A program made the translations under genes and the position numbers. The notes under the pieces were generated by a model. That model had not been told where the DNA came from. It worked only from the letters and a program-made list of their open reading frames with translations, and did not search any database. This document shows, in pieces, positions 25,748-36,312 of a stretch of 64,000 nucleotides of DNA; the first letter of the stretch is position 1, and each line of letters begins with the position of its first letter. Source of the stretch: Pigoraptor vietnamica (Eukaryota; Opisthokonta; Filasterea); NCBI GenBank assembly GCA_943704525.1, contig CALSCQ010001775.1, positions 34,876 through 98,875 of the forward strand, in the 5' to 3' direction.

Positions 25748-28553
25748 ATGGCTAAGATTCGAGGTGGAACGGGCGCTGCGCTGTCCAAGTCGCGCGGCAA
25801 CATGAACCCGCACCGAGTGCTCTCGAAGAAGGAGGCCGGCAATATGCGCTCGAAGGCGACCATCAACCGGCTCAAGCTGTACAAGAGCGGAGGGAAGGTC
25901 ATCCGCGACGTGAACGGCAAAGTGCTTCAGGTTTGTATGCGATCGCTGCGTACCTCGTGTACCTCTTGTCATTGGCTTGAGTCGTTTTGTGTTCAATTGT
26001 ATTCCGTTGACTTTTTCTTGTAATTCGCCCCTCTATCCGTTTTGTGTTCGGTGCTTTTCGCCGTTTCCCCCAAGCCTCTCGTCAGCGCAAGCCTGATCTC
26101 CCTTCCCCGCTGTCACGCAGGCTGCGCCGCTGCAGGCGAGCGTTGCGAGTGGCTCTGTGGCACGCGTGCAGGCCGATCGGCGTTGGTTCGGCAACACGCG
26201 CGTCATCGGACAGAAGGAACTCGAGGTGAGCCTCTTTTTTATGTGTTATTATTGTTCGGTGAACGACAGTGCGCCCGTCATTAATTTCTTATTTCCCTTA
26301 AGTTTAATCGTTCATGTGCGTCTGTGTTCTTTGTTTTGTAGGCCTTCCGCCAGGCGATGTCCGAGAAGATGCACGACCCGTACACGGTCGTCATGCGGCA
26401 GAGCAAGCTGCCGATGTCGCTCCTCACGGACCCCACGAAGGTGTCTCGCTCGCACCTCCTCGACACGGAGGCGTTCGAGGCGACCTTTGGGCCCAAGTCG
26501 CAGCGGAAGCGCCCGCGCCTCCAGACGACCGACATGGCAGAGTACGTGACTGCTGCCGCAGCACATGCCGACAACTACAGCGCGGAGAAGGACGTGAACC
26601 TGCGCACGGAGGGCGACGGGGACGAGCGACCCGAGGTCATGGACAAGATTTTCACGAAGGGGCAGTCGAAGCGCATTTGGGGCGAGCTGTACAAGGTCAT
26701 CGACAGCTCGGACGTCATCATCCAGGTCCTCGACGCGCGGTGGGTGCCTCGTGGCGTGTGCTCTTGTGCCTGTGTTGTGCATCGGCTACTTTCTTCGCGT
26801 GTGCGCTCAATTCGCGCTTACTTTCGCTGACGTAGTACATTGGGCCTCTATTCTTGCATAATTTTTTAATTGCGCTCAACGTGTGCGACGCCTCTCACTG
26901 TTACCGCCACTTGCGCAACTTGCAGCGATCCGATGGGCACGCGTTCGAAGCACATCGAGGAGTACATGCGGAAGGAGAAGCCGCACAAGCACCTCGTGTT
27001 CGTGCTCAACAAGTGCGACCTCGTGCCCACGTGGGCGACGTCGCGGTGGGTCAAGGCGCTCTCGAAGGAGTACCCGACGCTCGCCTTCCACGCGAGCATC
27101 ACGAACCCTTTCGGCAAGGGCGCGCTCATCCAGCTGCTGCGTCAGTTTGGGGCGCTCCACAGCGACAAGAAGCAGATTTCCATCGGTTTCATCGGCTATC
27201 CGAACGTCGGCAAGTCGAGCGTCATCAACACGCTTCGCGCCAAGAAGGTGTGCAAGGTCGCCCCCATCCCCGGCGAGACAAAGGTGTGGCAGTACATCAC
27301 GCTGATGCGCCGCATCTTCCTTATCGACTGCCCCGGCGTCGTGTACCCCTCGGGCGACACCGAGACGGAGATTGTGCTCAAGGGCGTCGTGCGGATAGAG
27401 AACATCAAGGACCCAGCCGACCACATCCCCACGGTCCTCGAGCGCGTCAAGCCCGAGTACATTGCCAAGACGTACGGCGTTGACAAGTGGAGCGACCCCA
27501 TTGACTTCCTCGAGCAGATTGCGCGCCGCAACGGAAAGCTCCTCAAGGGCGGAGAGCCGGACATCAACACGGTCGCAAAGATGATCCTCCACGACTGGCA
27601 GCGCGGCCGCGTCCCCTACTTTGTCGCGCCTCCCCGCGACGACGTTGCTGACGGCAGTGCCAGCGCACCGACGACGACGACCGCCGAGGCTGCTGCGACC
27701 GAGGTTGCAGAGGACAACAAGAACGCCAAGTACCAGGTCAAGCAGAAGATTTCGAAGATCAGCGTGGGTCTCGGCTTCACCGACGACGACCTCGCCGGCG
27801 ACGGCGCGGGCGCGGAGGATGAAGACGACGGCGCCGAATCGGACGAGGGCTCCGGAAGCGGCGACGAAGGTAGTGCGAGCGATGCGTCTGAGAGCGGAAG
27901 CGGGGACGCGGCGGAGGACGTGGCGGAGGCTGCGGAGGCTGCGGCGATGTCGCCGGAGGCGGCCACTGGCAAGGGCGATCGGAAGCGCAAGTCGCCCGGT
28001 GCTTCGCCCGCTGTGGACTGGGACACGGTCTTGCGCAGTGCTGTTGGGGATGACGACGGCAGCGAGGAAGGCGCGGTTGCTGACGAGAGCGGCCCTGCGT
28101 CGAAACGGGCGCGTGTGGATGCCGACGAGGAGGCGCGCGGCGACAGCGCCGAGGACGACGATCCCGAGGTGGAAGAGGCGCGGAAGGTGCGTCGGCGAAA
28201 GCAGGAGCAGGCCCGCAAAAGCAAGGTGACAATGCAGAACGGGTTTGTGGTGAGGGACAAGAACGCACCGGCCCTGGATGACGACGATTCTGGCCGGCGG
28301 AAGAAGACTGTGAAGGAGAAGGTGGGTGCTCCTGTGCTCGCGTTGAGGCGAGTGTTTTAATAATTCTCACACGTTTTTGAACGGCATGCAGCGCATGACC
28401 ACCAACAAGATGCGCATCGGCGACCACTACTATGAGACGGCGAACGTGAAGAACCGCAACCTCCGCAAGAAGGCGGCGCAGGCGGAGCGCAAGTCGCCGT
28501 CGTCCAAGAGCCCCAAGGGGGTGTCGCCGAAGATTAAGCGCACGAAGCGATGA
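25748..28553 (+). CDS. GNL2: Nucleolar GTP-binding protein 2 (GNL2/NOG2)
   Basis: Five exons (25748-25930, 26121-26225, 26342-26739, 26926-28321, 28392-28553) give 747 residues. The start MAKIRGG sits in a GCACCATGG context. It is a circularly permuted GTPase: VLDAR then the G4 motif NKCDLVP come before G1 (GYPNVGKSS), the G2 region ([11 protein letters not shown]) and G3 (DCPG). The N-terminal NGP1 domain shows [30 protein letters not shown] and [18 protein letters not shown]. The C-terminal third is acidic and disordered with KR-rich ends. GNL2/Nog2 binds pre-60S particles in the nucleolus/nucleoplasm and licenses export factor Nmd3 loading. It shares a divergent promoter with HELLS. Confidence 0.97.
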
Positions 28554-28927
28554 CAGCCTCGCCGCCCAACAGAGTGCCGTCAAGCGCGTGTCATTACAGA
28601 CGGCTTTCTCAGCGATCTTGCAGTTTGAAGTGTGTGTGGGAGTCGAGATCCGCGTTGACATAGCCGAGCCCGAAATTCGATGTTGTCCGAGAACATTCGC
28701 GTGTCCGGTCAACGATTAAAGCAAATCGCTTTATTTTGGCTGGCTGCGCCGATACATTTTCCATAGTCAAAGGGGTTTATTTTGTGCGACGAAACGGAAA
28801 AATAGCCACAAACGAGAGCTAACACTGAAACGCGGTTCGCGGCACGCTTTGTGCGCGTTCATCAACAGCCCTTCTCGTAAGGGAGCGAAAGGCCCTCTCG
28901 GGAACAGCCGGAGCGTCGACGAAGAGG
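28554..28927. promoter_or_regulatory. Intergenic region before cupredoxin gene
   Basis: Contains the GNL2 3' UTR and the likely promoter of the cupredoxin-repeat gene. A moderately AT-rich patch lies near 28710-28800. No gene seen. Confidence 0.45.
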
Positions 28928-31496
28928 ATGGCGTCTCACTACTGCTGTCGGGCCGAGCCGGCGCGGAAGTGGCGTTGCATGCAACTGCAACTGCACCTGC
29001 TAGCACTCGGCGTGGTTTGCGTCCTCCTGGCTCGTCCCACCTGCGCGCAGAAGACGTGGACAATCACCACGGCGGGCATTTCCTTCTCGCCGTCGTCCAT
29101 CTCCGTCACCGCGGGGGATGTTGTCGTGTGGACGAACCTTGCGGGCGGGTTCCACAACGTGCGCCAGATTGACTCGCTCTCGTCATGCACCGCGACGACC
29201 GGCGGCTTTGCGAGCGGCAGCCCGGGAGCTGTGAACTCGTTCTCGCGCGTGTTTTCAACTCCGGGCACGTTCTTCTACAAATGCGAGGCGAGTTGTTGTG
29301 ACAAATGCAATGTACGGCCTTATTCGACTGAGCCACTTACCCGGTCACCGCTTCGTTGTCGCCATCGCCGTGTCGCTTGAGAGGAAAAAGACATCTCACT
29401 CGTCCTTTCCCTTGCAGCCGCACTGCTCGTTCGGCATGCGAGGCACCATCGTCGTTAACGCCGGCAACTCCGATGGCGGTGCAGCGGCGGCCTCCTCCAG
29501 TGTCGCCTCTGTGGCTGCGGCGCGTGCGTCCTCAGCTTCCATTGCACAGGCTAGCGCTTCAGGTGCCGCTGCGCGCGCGTCGGATAGCGCGGCTGCGTTT
29601 GCCTCGTCGGTCGCCGATTTCTCTGCGAGCGGTGCGCGGGCGAGTGCTTCGGCTGCGGCGGGCCGTGCCTCTGAGAGCGCGGCTGCGTTCGCGTCGTCCG
29701 CTGTAAAGAATGCAGAGGCGGCTGCTTCGTCGTCGGCTGTTGAGGCTGCCCGTTCTGCCGCTTCTGCGCAGGCCGCGCGTGCGTCCGCCAGCGCGGCTGC
29801 GTTCGCATCGTCTGCGGAAGGATTTTCCGTTGCGTCGGCTGCAGCGGCGCGCGCGTCGGAGAGTGCGGCGGCATACGCGGCGTCGCTGGGCAGCGTCTCC
29901 GTTAGTGCTGCACGGGCGAGTGCTTCGGCTGCGGTGGGCCGTGCCTCTGAGAGCGCGGCTGCGTTCGCGTCGTCCGCTGTAAAGAATGCAGAGGCGGCTG
30001 CTTCGTCGTCGGCTGTTGAGGCTGCCCGTTCTGCCGCTTCTGCGCAGGCCGCGCGTGCGTCCGCCAGCGCGGCTGCGTTCGCATCGTCTGCGGAAGGATT
30101 TTCCGTTGCGTCGGCTGCAGCGGCGCGCGCGTCGGAGAGTGCGGCGGCGTACGCGGCGTCGCTGGGCAGCGTCTCCGTTAGTGCTGCACGGGCGAGTGCT
30201 TCGGCTGCGGTGGGCCGTGCCTCTGAGAGCGCGGCTGCGTTCGCATCGTCGGTGGCGGACTTTGCTTTGCGTACGAGCGCTTCCGTTGCGGCTGCGCGTG
30301 CCTCCGAGAGCGCGGCTGCGTTCGCGTCGTCCGCTGTAAAGAATGCAGAGGCGGCTGCCTCGTCGTCCGCTGTTGAGGCCGGGCGTGCTGCCGCATCAGC
30401 TGCGGCTGCGCGGGCGTCTGATAGCGCGGCTGCGTTTGCTTCGTCGGCCGGCGACTTTTCCGCGAGCGCCGCGCGCGTGAGCGCCTCGATTTACGCTGGT
30501 CGGGCGTCGGAGAGCGCAAAGGCTTTTGCTACGTCCGTGGCGCAGGCATCGGCGAGTGCGGCAGCGCGCCTGAGTGCCTCGCTTGCAGAAAACTCGGCGC
30601 GCGCGGCTTCTGCATCGATCGCTTCCGCTCGTGCTTACGCGACCAGTGTGGCTGCCGCTCGGTCATCCATATCTGCGATGTCAGCCGCGCTTGCAACAAG
30701 CGCTCGCAGTGTACCCAGTGCGCGCGCGTCTGTCCCTACGCCCACGCCTTCGAAGACTGCGTCGTCGACCCCAACGCGACCCAGCGTGGTTTCGTCTCAG
30801 TCATCCATATCTGCGATGTCAGCCGCGCGTGCAACAACAAGCGCTCGCAGTGTACCCAGTGCGCGCGCGTCTGTCCCTACGCCCACGCCATCGAAGACTG
30901 CGTCGTCGACCCCAACGCGACCCAGCGTGGTTTCGTCTCTGTCATCCATATCTGCGATGTCAGCCGCGCGTGCAACAACAAGCGCTCGCAGTGTACCCAG
31001 TGCGCGCTCGTCTGTCCCTACGCCCACGCCTTCGAAGACTGCGTCGTCGACCCCAACGCGACCCAGCGTGGTTTCGTCGACGTCCGCGCGTGCACAGTCT
31101 GTTGCATCATCGTCGGCTCGTGCCAGTGGATCCGGCAACCAAGCAAGGTCGACGACGGCGAGGTCCGTTCCTCTGGTTTCTTCGACTGCGCCGGCTGCGG
31201 TGTCGGCGTCGCGCGTCTCCACAAACAGCGCGCCGCGTGCGTCAGTGACAAGTGTTGTAGGGGCAGGTCAGTCGTCTTCTCGGACTGCAGTGGCCCCGTC
31301 CTCGAATGCCGCCGTCGGTCGGTCTTCCGTTACGGCTGCGTCGTCAGCTAAGGGATCGACAACATCATCCGCCGCGCGCGCATCGACGTCGTCCACCAAG
31401 GCGGGCGCAAGCACGGCGTCGCGCGCAGCCACAGCGTCTGCCTCGACATCGAAGAAGGTGTCCCCGACGCCCTCCCCCTCGCGCCCGCTTGCGTAG
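28928..31496 (+). CDS. Secreted cupredoxin-domain protein with long Ala/Ser repeat tail
   Basis: Two exons, 28928-29287 and 29418-31496, 812 residues. A signal peptide (LQLHLLALGVVCVLLARPTCAQ) leads into one plastocyanin/pseudoazurin-like domain of about 100 residues: KTWTITTAGISFSPSSISV, then GDVVVWTNLAGGFHNV (His ligand), then FFYKCE joined to PHCSFGMRGTIVV (Cys, His and Met ligands). This join needs an intron with a GC donor (GAG|GCGAGT), because the nearby GT breaks the frame. The remaining about 690 residues are Ala/Ser with Arg, first as near-identical 92-residue repeats, then three 46-47-residue Ser/Pro/Thr units with PTPTPSKTASSTPTRPSVVSS. No C-terminal hydrophobic anchor is seen, so it is probably secreted or wall-associated. 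Likely a copper-binding head on an extended, possibly glycosylated stalk; function unknown. Confidence 0.85.
29635..30186 (+). repeat. Two 276-bp tandem repeats in coding sequence
   Basis: Two near-identical in-frame 276-bp units (92 residues each) encode the Ala/Ser stalk; they differ at only a few bases, suggesting recent duplication or gene conversion. Diverged relatives extend to about 30450. Confidence 0.9.
30662..31080 (+). repeat. Three tandem 138/141-bp coding repeats
   Basis: Units starting near 30662, 30801 and 30942 encode SSISAMSAA..TSARSVPSAR followed by a Pro/Thr segment. Copies 2 and 3 are almost identical at the DNA level. Confidence 0.9.
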
Positions 31497-31954
31497 GCCA
31501 TGAACTCCTCTCTGATAAACAATTCCGTGTCTCAGTGGTTTCTTTTGTTGGACCGAAACCGCCATGTTCATTGTATGCCCGTCGCGACAAACCGTGCGAA
31601 TGAGTCGCATAAACAAAGGAAAAGAGGAAGCGAAAGCGGAAAAACGCGCACGCAAAGCGAGAACGCCCTTCGCACGGGTTCCCGCGCGGACAACGCAGAA
31701 TTACGGAGCGGTGCGACGAGAGGGTCCAAGAAATCTCACAAACGACCATGCAGCCAACAGCTGCGTCGTCGGGCCGTAAAAGTCACGTGTGAAGTCGAAA
31801 AGAGTGAAGTGGGAAGGGGTCCTCTTGAAAAAAATTCAAAAATAAGAGGGGGAAGAGAGAGAGGAAGGGGTGGCGACCAGGCCAAACGAGAAGGAGTGTG
31901 CGTGTGTGTGCGCGCATGAGTGTGTGTGCACGAAAGAGACTGGAGAAGGGCGCA
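31497..31954. other. Convergent intergenic region
   Basis: Between the stops of the cupredoxin gene (+) and the unknown minus-strand gene. Purine-rich, with GAGA-like and GTGTG stretches near 31840-31920. No coding signal. Confidence 0.4.
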
Positions 31955-32562
31955 CTACAGGCGCATAATGACCGACATGTCGCGAATGATTTCGGGGGCG
32001 AAATACGCGAGGCCGCGCCAGTCTCCCTCGCCCTCTGGGTCGCTTGGCATGCGCGTGGCCGTCCGCGACGACGCACTTCCCGCGTGCACAGCGGCAATGT
32101 CGTCCAGGGGAGAGTCGTCGCTGCTCACGCTGGAGAAAGAGCTCGACCGACCCCCTCCTCCGACGCTGATGCAAAAGCGCCCGCGCGTCTCCACCGTCAA
32201 TGATGTTGTTCCATGCACGCGCGCGGCAGCCCTGTGCCCATGGCGGGCCCCCTTTTCTTCAGACGCACCGACGGCCGCTCCTGGCACACCCCCGGCGACT
32301 GTTGTGGCGACATCCGGCTGTCGCTTGAGCGACTGTGCCGCCGTCGTCGGCTGCGCGCCGCTTACAGGAGTTCGCATCGTGCGTTAGTGCGTAGACAAAA
32401 TACGGGCGGTTTGTCCGCCGCTATGTCGTCCGCAGCGGGCGCGCTGAAGAACATTGGGCCGCCTTCACAGGCCCTTGTGGTTGATGTAGGAACGTCGCCT
32501 GAACCAACCCTTTTAGGGAAGGGGACGGACACGGCGGATGCGCCCACACAAGTGCTCCTCTC
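31955..32562 (-). CDS. Unknown Ser/Asp-rich protein, 3' exons only
   Basis: Two joined exons are supported: 32562-32404 and 32350-31955 (TAG at 31957-31955). Both are open, share a phase-0 junction with GT donor and CAG acceptor, and have the third-position GC of neighbouring genes. There is no ATG upstream in the first exon before a stop, so a more 5' exon must exist; I could not place it. The last 131 residues include GRFCISVGGGGRSSSFSSVSS followed by an acidic DDSPLDD stretch and end FAPEIIRDMSVIMRL. RFCI formally fits the RFx(V/I) docking motif of OSR1/SPAK kinases, but that is weak. I do not recognise the family. Confidence 0.45.
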
Positions 32563-33466
32563 CTGTGTGCGTGGGGGCCTTGAAATACTTTAGGCGGCGC
32601 CCATTGTTGACCGAGCGCGTCGGCAGTGCCCGGCGTTGCGCGCGCGCCTCGAGCGTAATTAAGGGTGTTGCGGGCTCCAAATCCGGTGCGCAATCGGGCA
32701 ACAACGTTGAGATAAGCGTGTTTTCGGTCGCTCGAAACGCGAGAAGAATGACGAGAAGGCACGACGACTACGAGCCGCAGTGCGAGGGCATCTGATTTTG
32801 TTGACAACCCACGGAGGATTTGGCTGTGTGGACAATTGCGCACTGCTCGAGAACGAGTGCAGGGGAGTTTCATATGTGCGCGAAAGACGTGTGTGCACAG
32901 CCTGTCGCGCAGTGCGGGGGCATTGTCAGCCGTAGTGTGCAGGACACAACAAGCCGGCGATGGAAATCACCGCCCGAGGTGGAAGTCCATAGAAAGAGAG
33001 AACAGGTTTGTCCGTTTGACGCACTCACAAGGGCGTTATCGGTAACATCGGACCAATCGCAGTCAGCCGTGTCACTCGCACGCGGGTGATGTGCGCCATC
33101 GGGTGGCCACCGAATCCAGGTGAAGCGTCGTGATTGGCCAAACATCCAGACATTGGGGTGACATGGAGAACGCTTTTGGAATGTCCGGATATGTCCAGTT
33201 TGTCCAGACCTGCATTGGAAAGTGAAGACGTGGGTGTGACGCACGTGCGAAATTTCGGCCACCGGCTTTCCGTCCCGGTGAGATCTCGAGGCATCTCTTG
33301 GCAAGTGTGAGCATGTACATGCACGCGTACGACGAGAGCCCCATTTTCTCGTCGTCGTGTAGCATACAGCGTGTGATTCAGTGCACCTTTCCGCTGTAGA
33401 TTGTCGAAGGGTGCAGCCTAATAGGCCTGTGCTTTTCTCGTATCGGTCACCTGGACATCATCCATC
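32563..33466. promoter_or_regulatory. Region upstream of fumarase and of the unknown minus gene
   Basis: Should contain a 5' exon and promoter of the minus-strand unknown gene and the fumarase promoter. A CCAAT box in reverse (ATTGG) occurs at 33132-33136 and again near 33154. Several short ORFs look non-coding. Confidence 0.4.
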
Positions 33467-35656
33467 ATGGCGCAAGCAGGCTGCCGCGTAGAGAAGGACT
33501 CCATGGGGGAGATTAACGTTCCCACAGACAAGTACTGGGGCGCACAGACGCAGCGCTCCCTGCATCACTTCTGCATTGGCACCGAGCACTTTCCTCGCGG
33601 TAAGTGGAGCTCCCTCCACAATTCTTCCATCCTCTCCACATTCTTGTGCTATCTAGTGCTGATGTAGCTGGCAATTTCTTCGCAGAGATGATCCGGGCGC
33701 TGGGCGTGCTTAAGAAGGTGTGTATACACAGCTCGGAATGATTTCCATTGCATACTGAGTGCTGACTCTGATGTATGACAGGCGGCGGCGATCACGAACG
33801 GGCGTCTGGGGATGTTGCCGGCGGAGAAGGTCGAGCTGATCGTGCGCGCCGCGGACGAAGTCATTGACGGGCGCCTGGATGCGCACTTCCCGCTCTTTGT
33901 GTGGCAGACGGGTAGCGGTACGCAGACAAACATGAACGCCAACGAGGTCATCTCCAACAGGGCCATCGAGATGGCCGGCGGCGTCATGGGGTCGCAGAAG
34001 CCGATTCACCCGAACGATGACGGTACGTGAGTGTGTACGTGCGCGTATGGACACGTGTGCGTGTGCGCGTGCGTGCGTGTGTGCGTGTGCATTGGTGTGA
34101 GCCGTGCGTACATGAGTATGCGTGTGTCGAGCACATACGTTGCTTTGCGCAAGCACGTTGCTGCGGAGTAACACTCGTTAAAACGATGCGCAGTGAACCG
34201 CGGACAGTCGTCGAACGACACTTTCCCCACGGCCATGCACATTGCCGCGGCCGAGCAGGTCGTGCACGCCCTCCGCCCCTCGATCTCGGCACTGCGCGAT
34301 GCACTGAAGGCCAAGTCGGACCAGTGGCAATCGATCGTCAAGATTGGTCGCACTCACCTCCAGGTCAGTGCATGCTACACCTCTTTCACTTGTTGGGCCG
34401 CGATCCCATTATTGTGCTTGCATCCTCTCGCGTTGATCTAACGCTTCGCGACCGCGAACACGCACAGGACGCGACGCCTCTGACGCTCGGGCAGGAGTTC
34501 TCGGGTTATGTGGCCCAGCTGGACGCTGCGCTTGCGGGCATCGACGCGACGCTTGACCGCGTGTTCCAGCTGGCCCTCGGTGGCACGGCTGTGGGCACTG
34601 GGTTGAACACGCATGCGCGGTACTCTGAGGAGAGCGCGCGCGCGATTGCGGAGATCACTGGGCTTCCCTTCCGCTCTGCGCCGAACAAGTTCGCGGCGCT
34701 CGCAGGTAACGACGAGCTTGTCGCCCTGCATGGCTCCCTCAAGACGCTCGCGGCGGCCCTGAACAAGATTGCAAACGACATCCGGTGGCTGGGTTCCGGC
34801 CCCCGGTGTGGCCTCGGGGAGCTGGTACTGCCGGAGAACGAGCCGGGCTCGTCGATTATGCCAGGGAAGGTCAACCCGACACAGTGCGAGGCCATTACAA
34901 TGATCGCGGCGCAGGTCATGGGTGCGTGCACGTGCCTGTGGTGCGGCTGTGCGAGTTGTCCGGGTCGCTGTCGTTGCGAGTATGGATATGTCTGGTCTTT
35001 GGCGAAAGGCAGGTGCTTGTCTTGCTGAATTATCGTATAACTCCGCCTGCGCTTGCGTAGGCAACGACGTCGCCGTGAACGTTGGCGGGATGAGCGGGAA
35101 CTTTGAGCTCAACGTCTTCAAGCCCGTCATCATCTACAATGTGCTGCAGTCGATCCGCCTAATGGCCGACGGCGCGCGCAGCTTCCGCGAATTCTGCATC
35201 GAAGGTGAAGCTTCTCCTGCGTGCAAAGTTTTGTGTTGCGACAATTGGCGCTCCTGCGCAACTTCTGTACGGGTGATTGACCCTTCGGTGTGCTGTCGTT
35301 GTTGGCGATGCTGGGCAAGTGCGACTGTCCCTCAATGCCAATCTTGTGCGATCACACCGTAGGTCTCTTCCCCAACACGGCGCGCATCGGCGAACACGTC
35401 AAGCACAGCCTCATGCTTGTGACCGCCCTCAACCCGCACATCGGTTACGACAATGCCGCCAAGATTGCGAAGAAGGTGCGTGCATGTGCGCTCTTGCGGT
35501 CGAATGTACAGTCGGCTCAACATGTGCCTGCATCGCGCGTAGGCGCACGCCGAGGGGACGTCGCTGAAGGAGGCGGCGATCGCGCTGGGCCTCTTGACAT
35601 CGGAGCAGTTTGACCAGTGGGTCATCGCAGAGAAGATGACGCGGCCGTCGCAGTGA
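33467..35656 (+). CDS. FH: Class II fumarate hydratase
   Basis: Eight exons (33467-33599, 33686-33717, 33782-34022, 34194-34363, 34468-34921, 35061-35204, 35363-35475, 35543-35656) give 466 residues, the usual FumC length. It converts fumarate and malate reversibly in the TCA cycle. Signatures: [90 protein letters not shown], the catalytic-loop signature [15 protein letters not shown], and C-terminal [39 protein letters not shown]. The N terminus has no clear mitochondrial presequence, so this may be cytosolic, or an upstream exon could add one. Intron 3 begins with a GT-rich stretch. Confidence 0.97.
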
Positions 35657-35888
35657 GCACGGCCTTAGGGCTATATTGCGTGTCCGGGGACAGCAAGTTA
35701 AAGTTCACAACAACATGTGGCCAACGGTCGTCGCTTTCAGATGTTTTAATACATGGGGCGGTGTAGGCGGACGCAAAGAAATGGGCGCAAGACGCAAGAC
35801 GCAGCCGCGGCGCACGGCGCAGTTCGCACACGCACGCACATTCGCATGCGCGCGCGTATGTAATTCGCAGTCTGTCTCTCCCACTGGC

Positions 35889-36225
35889 TCACTGCGAGGG
35901 GGGGTCCTCGGCAGCCTGGCCAGCATCCTCGTTCGCGGCATCCTGACCGTCCTCCACGAGGCTGTCGTCGGGCGCCTCCTCGTCGTAATAGTCGCCGTCG
36001 CCTGTGGTGCGTGGACAGCAGACGTAAGCACGCGTTGCCAAACAACTGGACATCGGAACAACAACAATAGCGCGCAGGATGACTCACCCTCGCCATCGAT
36101 CGGCTCTCCCTCCTCGTCCATCGTAAAGTCGTCCGCGGCGACTTCCACCTGCACGTTGCCCATCGCCGAGCCTACGTGTGGGACAGCGAGAATGTGAGCC
36201 CCAAACCCAAGCAATCGCAACAAAT

Positions 36226-36312
<87 letters not shown>

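Noticed and set aside
27616-28260. Ser-rich minus-strand reading frame
   Set aside because: Mirror of the acidic tail of GNL2.
29551-30519. Gln/Arg-rich minus-strand reading frames
   Set aside because: Antisense shadows of the Ala/Ser repeats of the cupredoxin gene.
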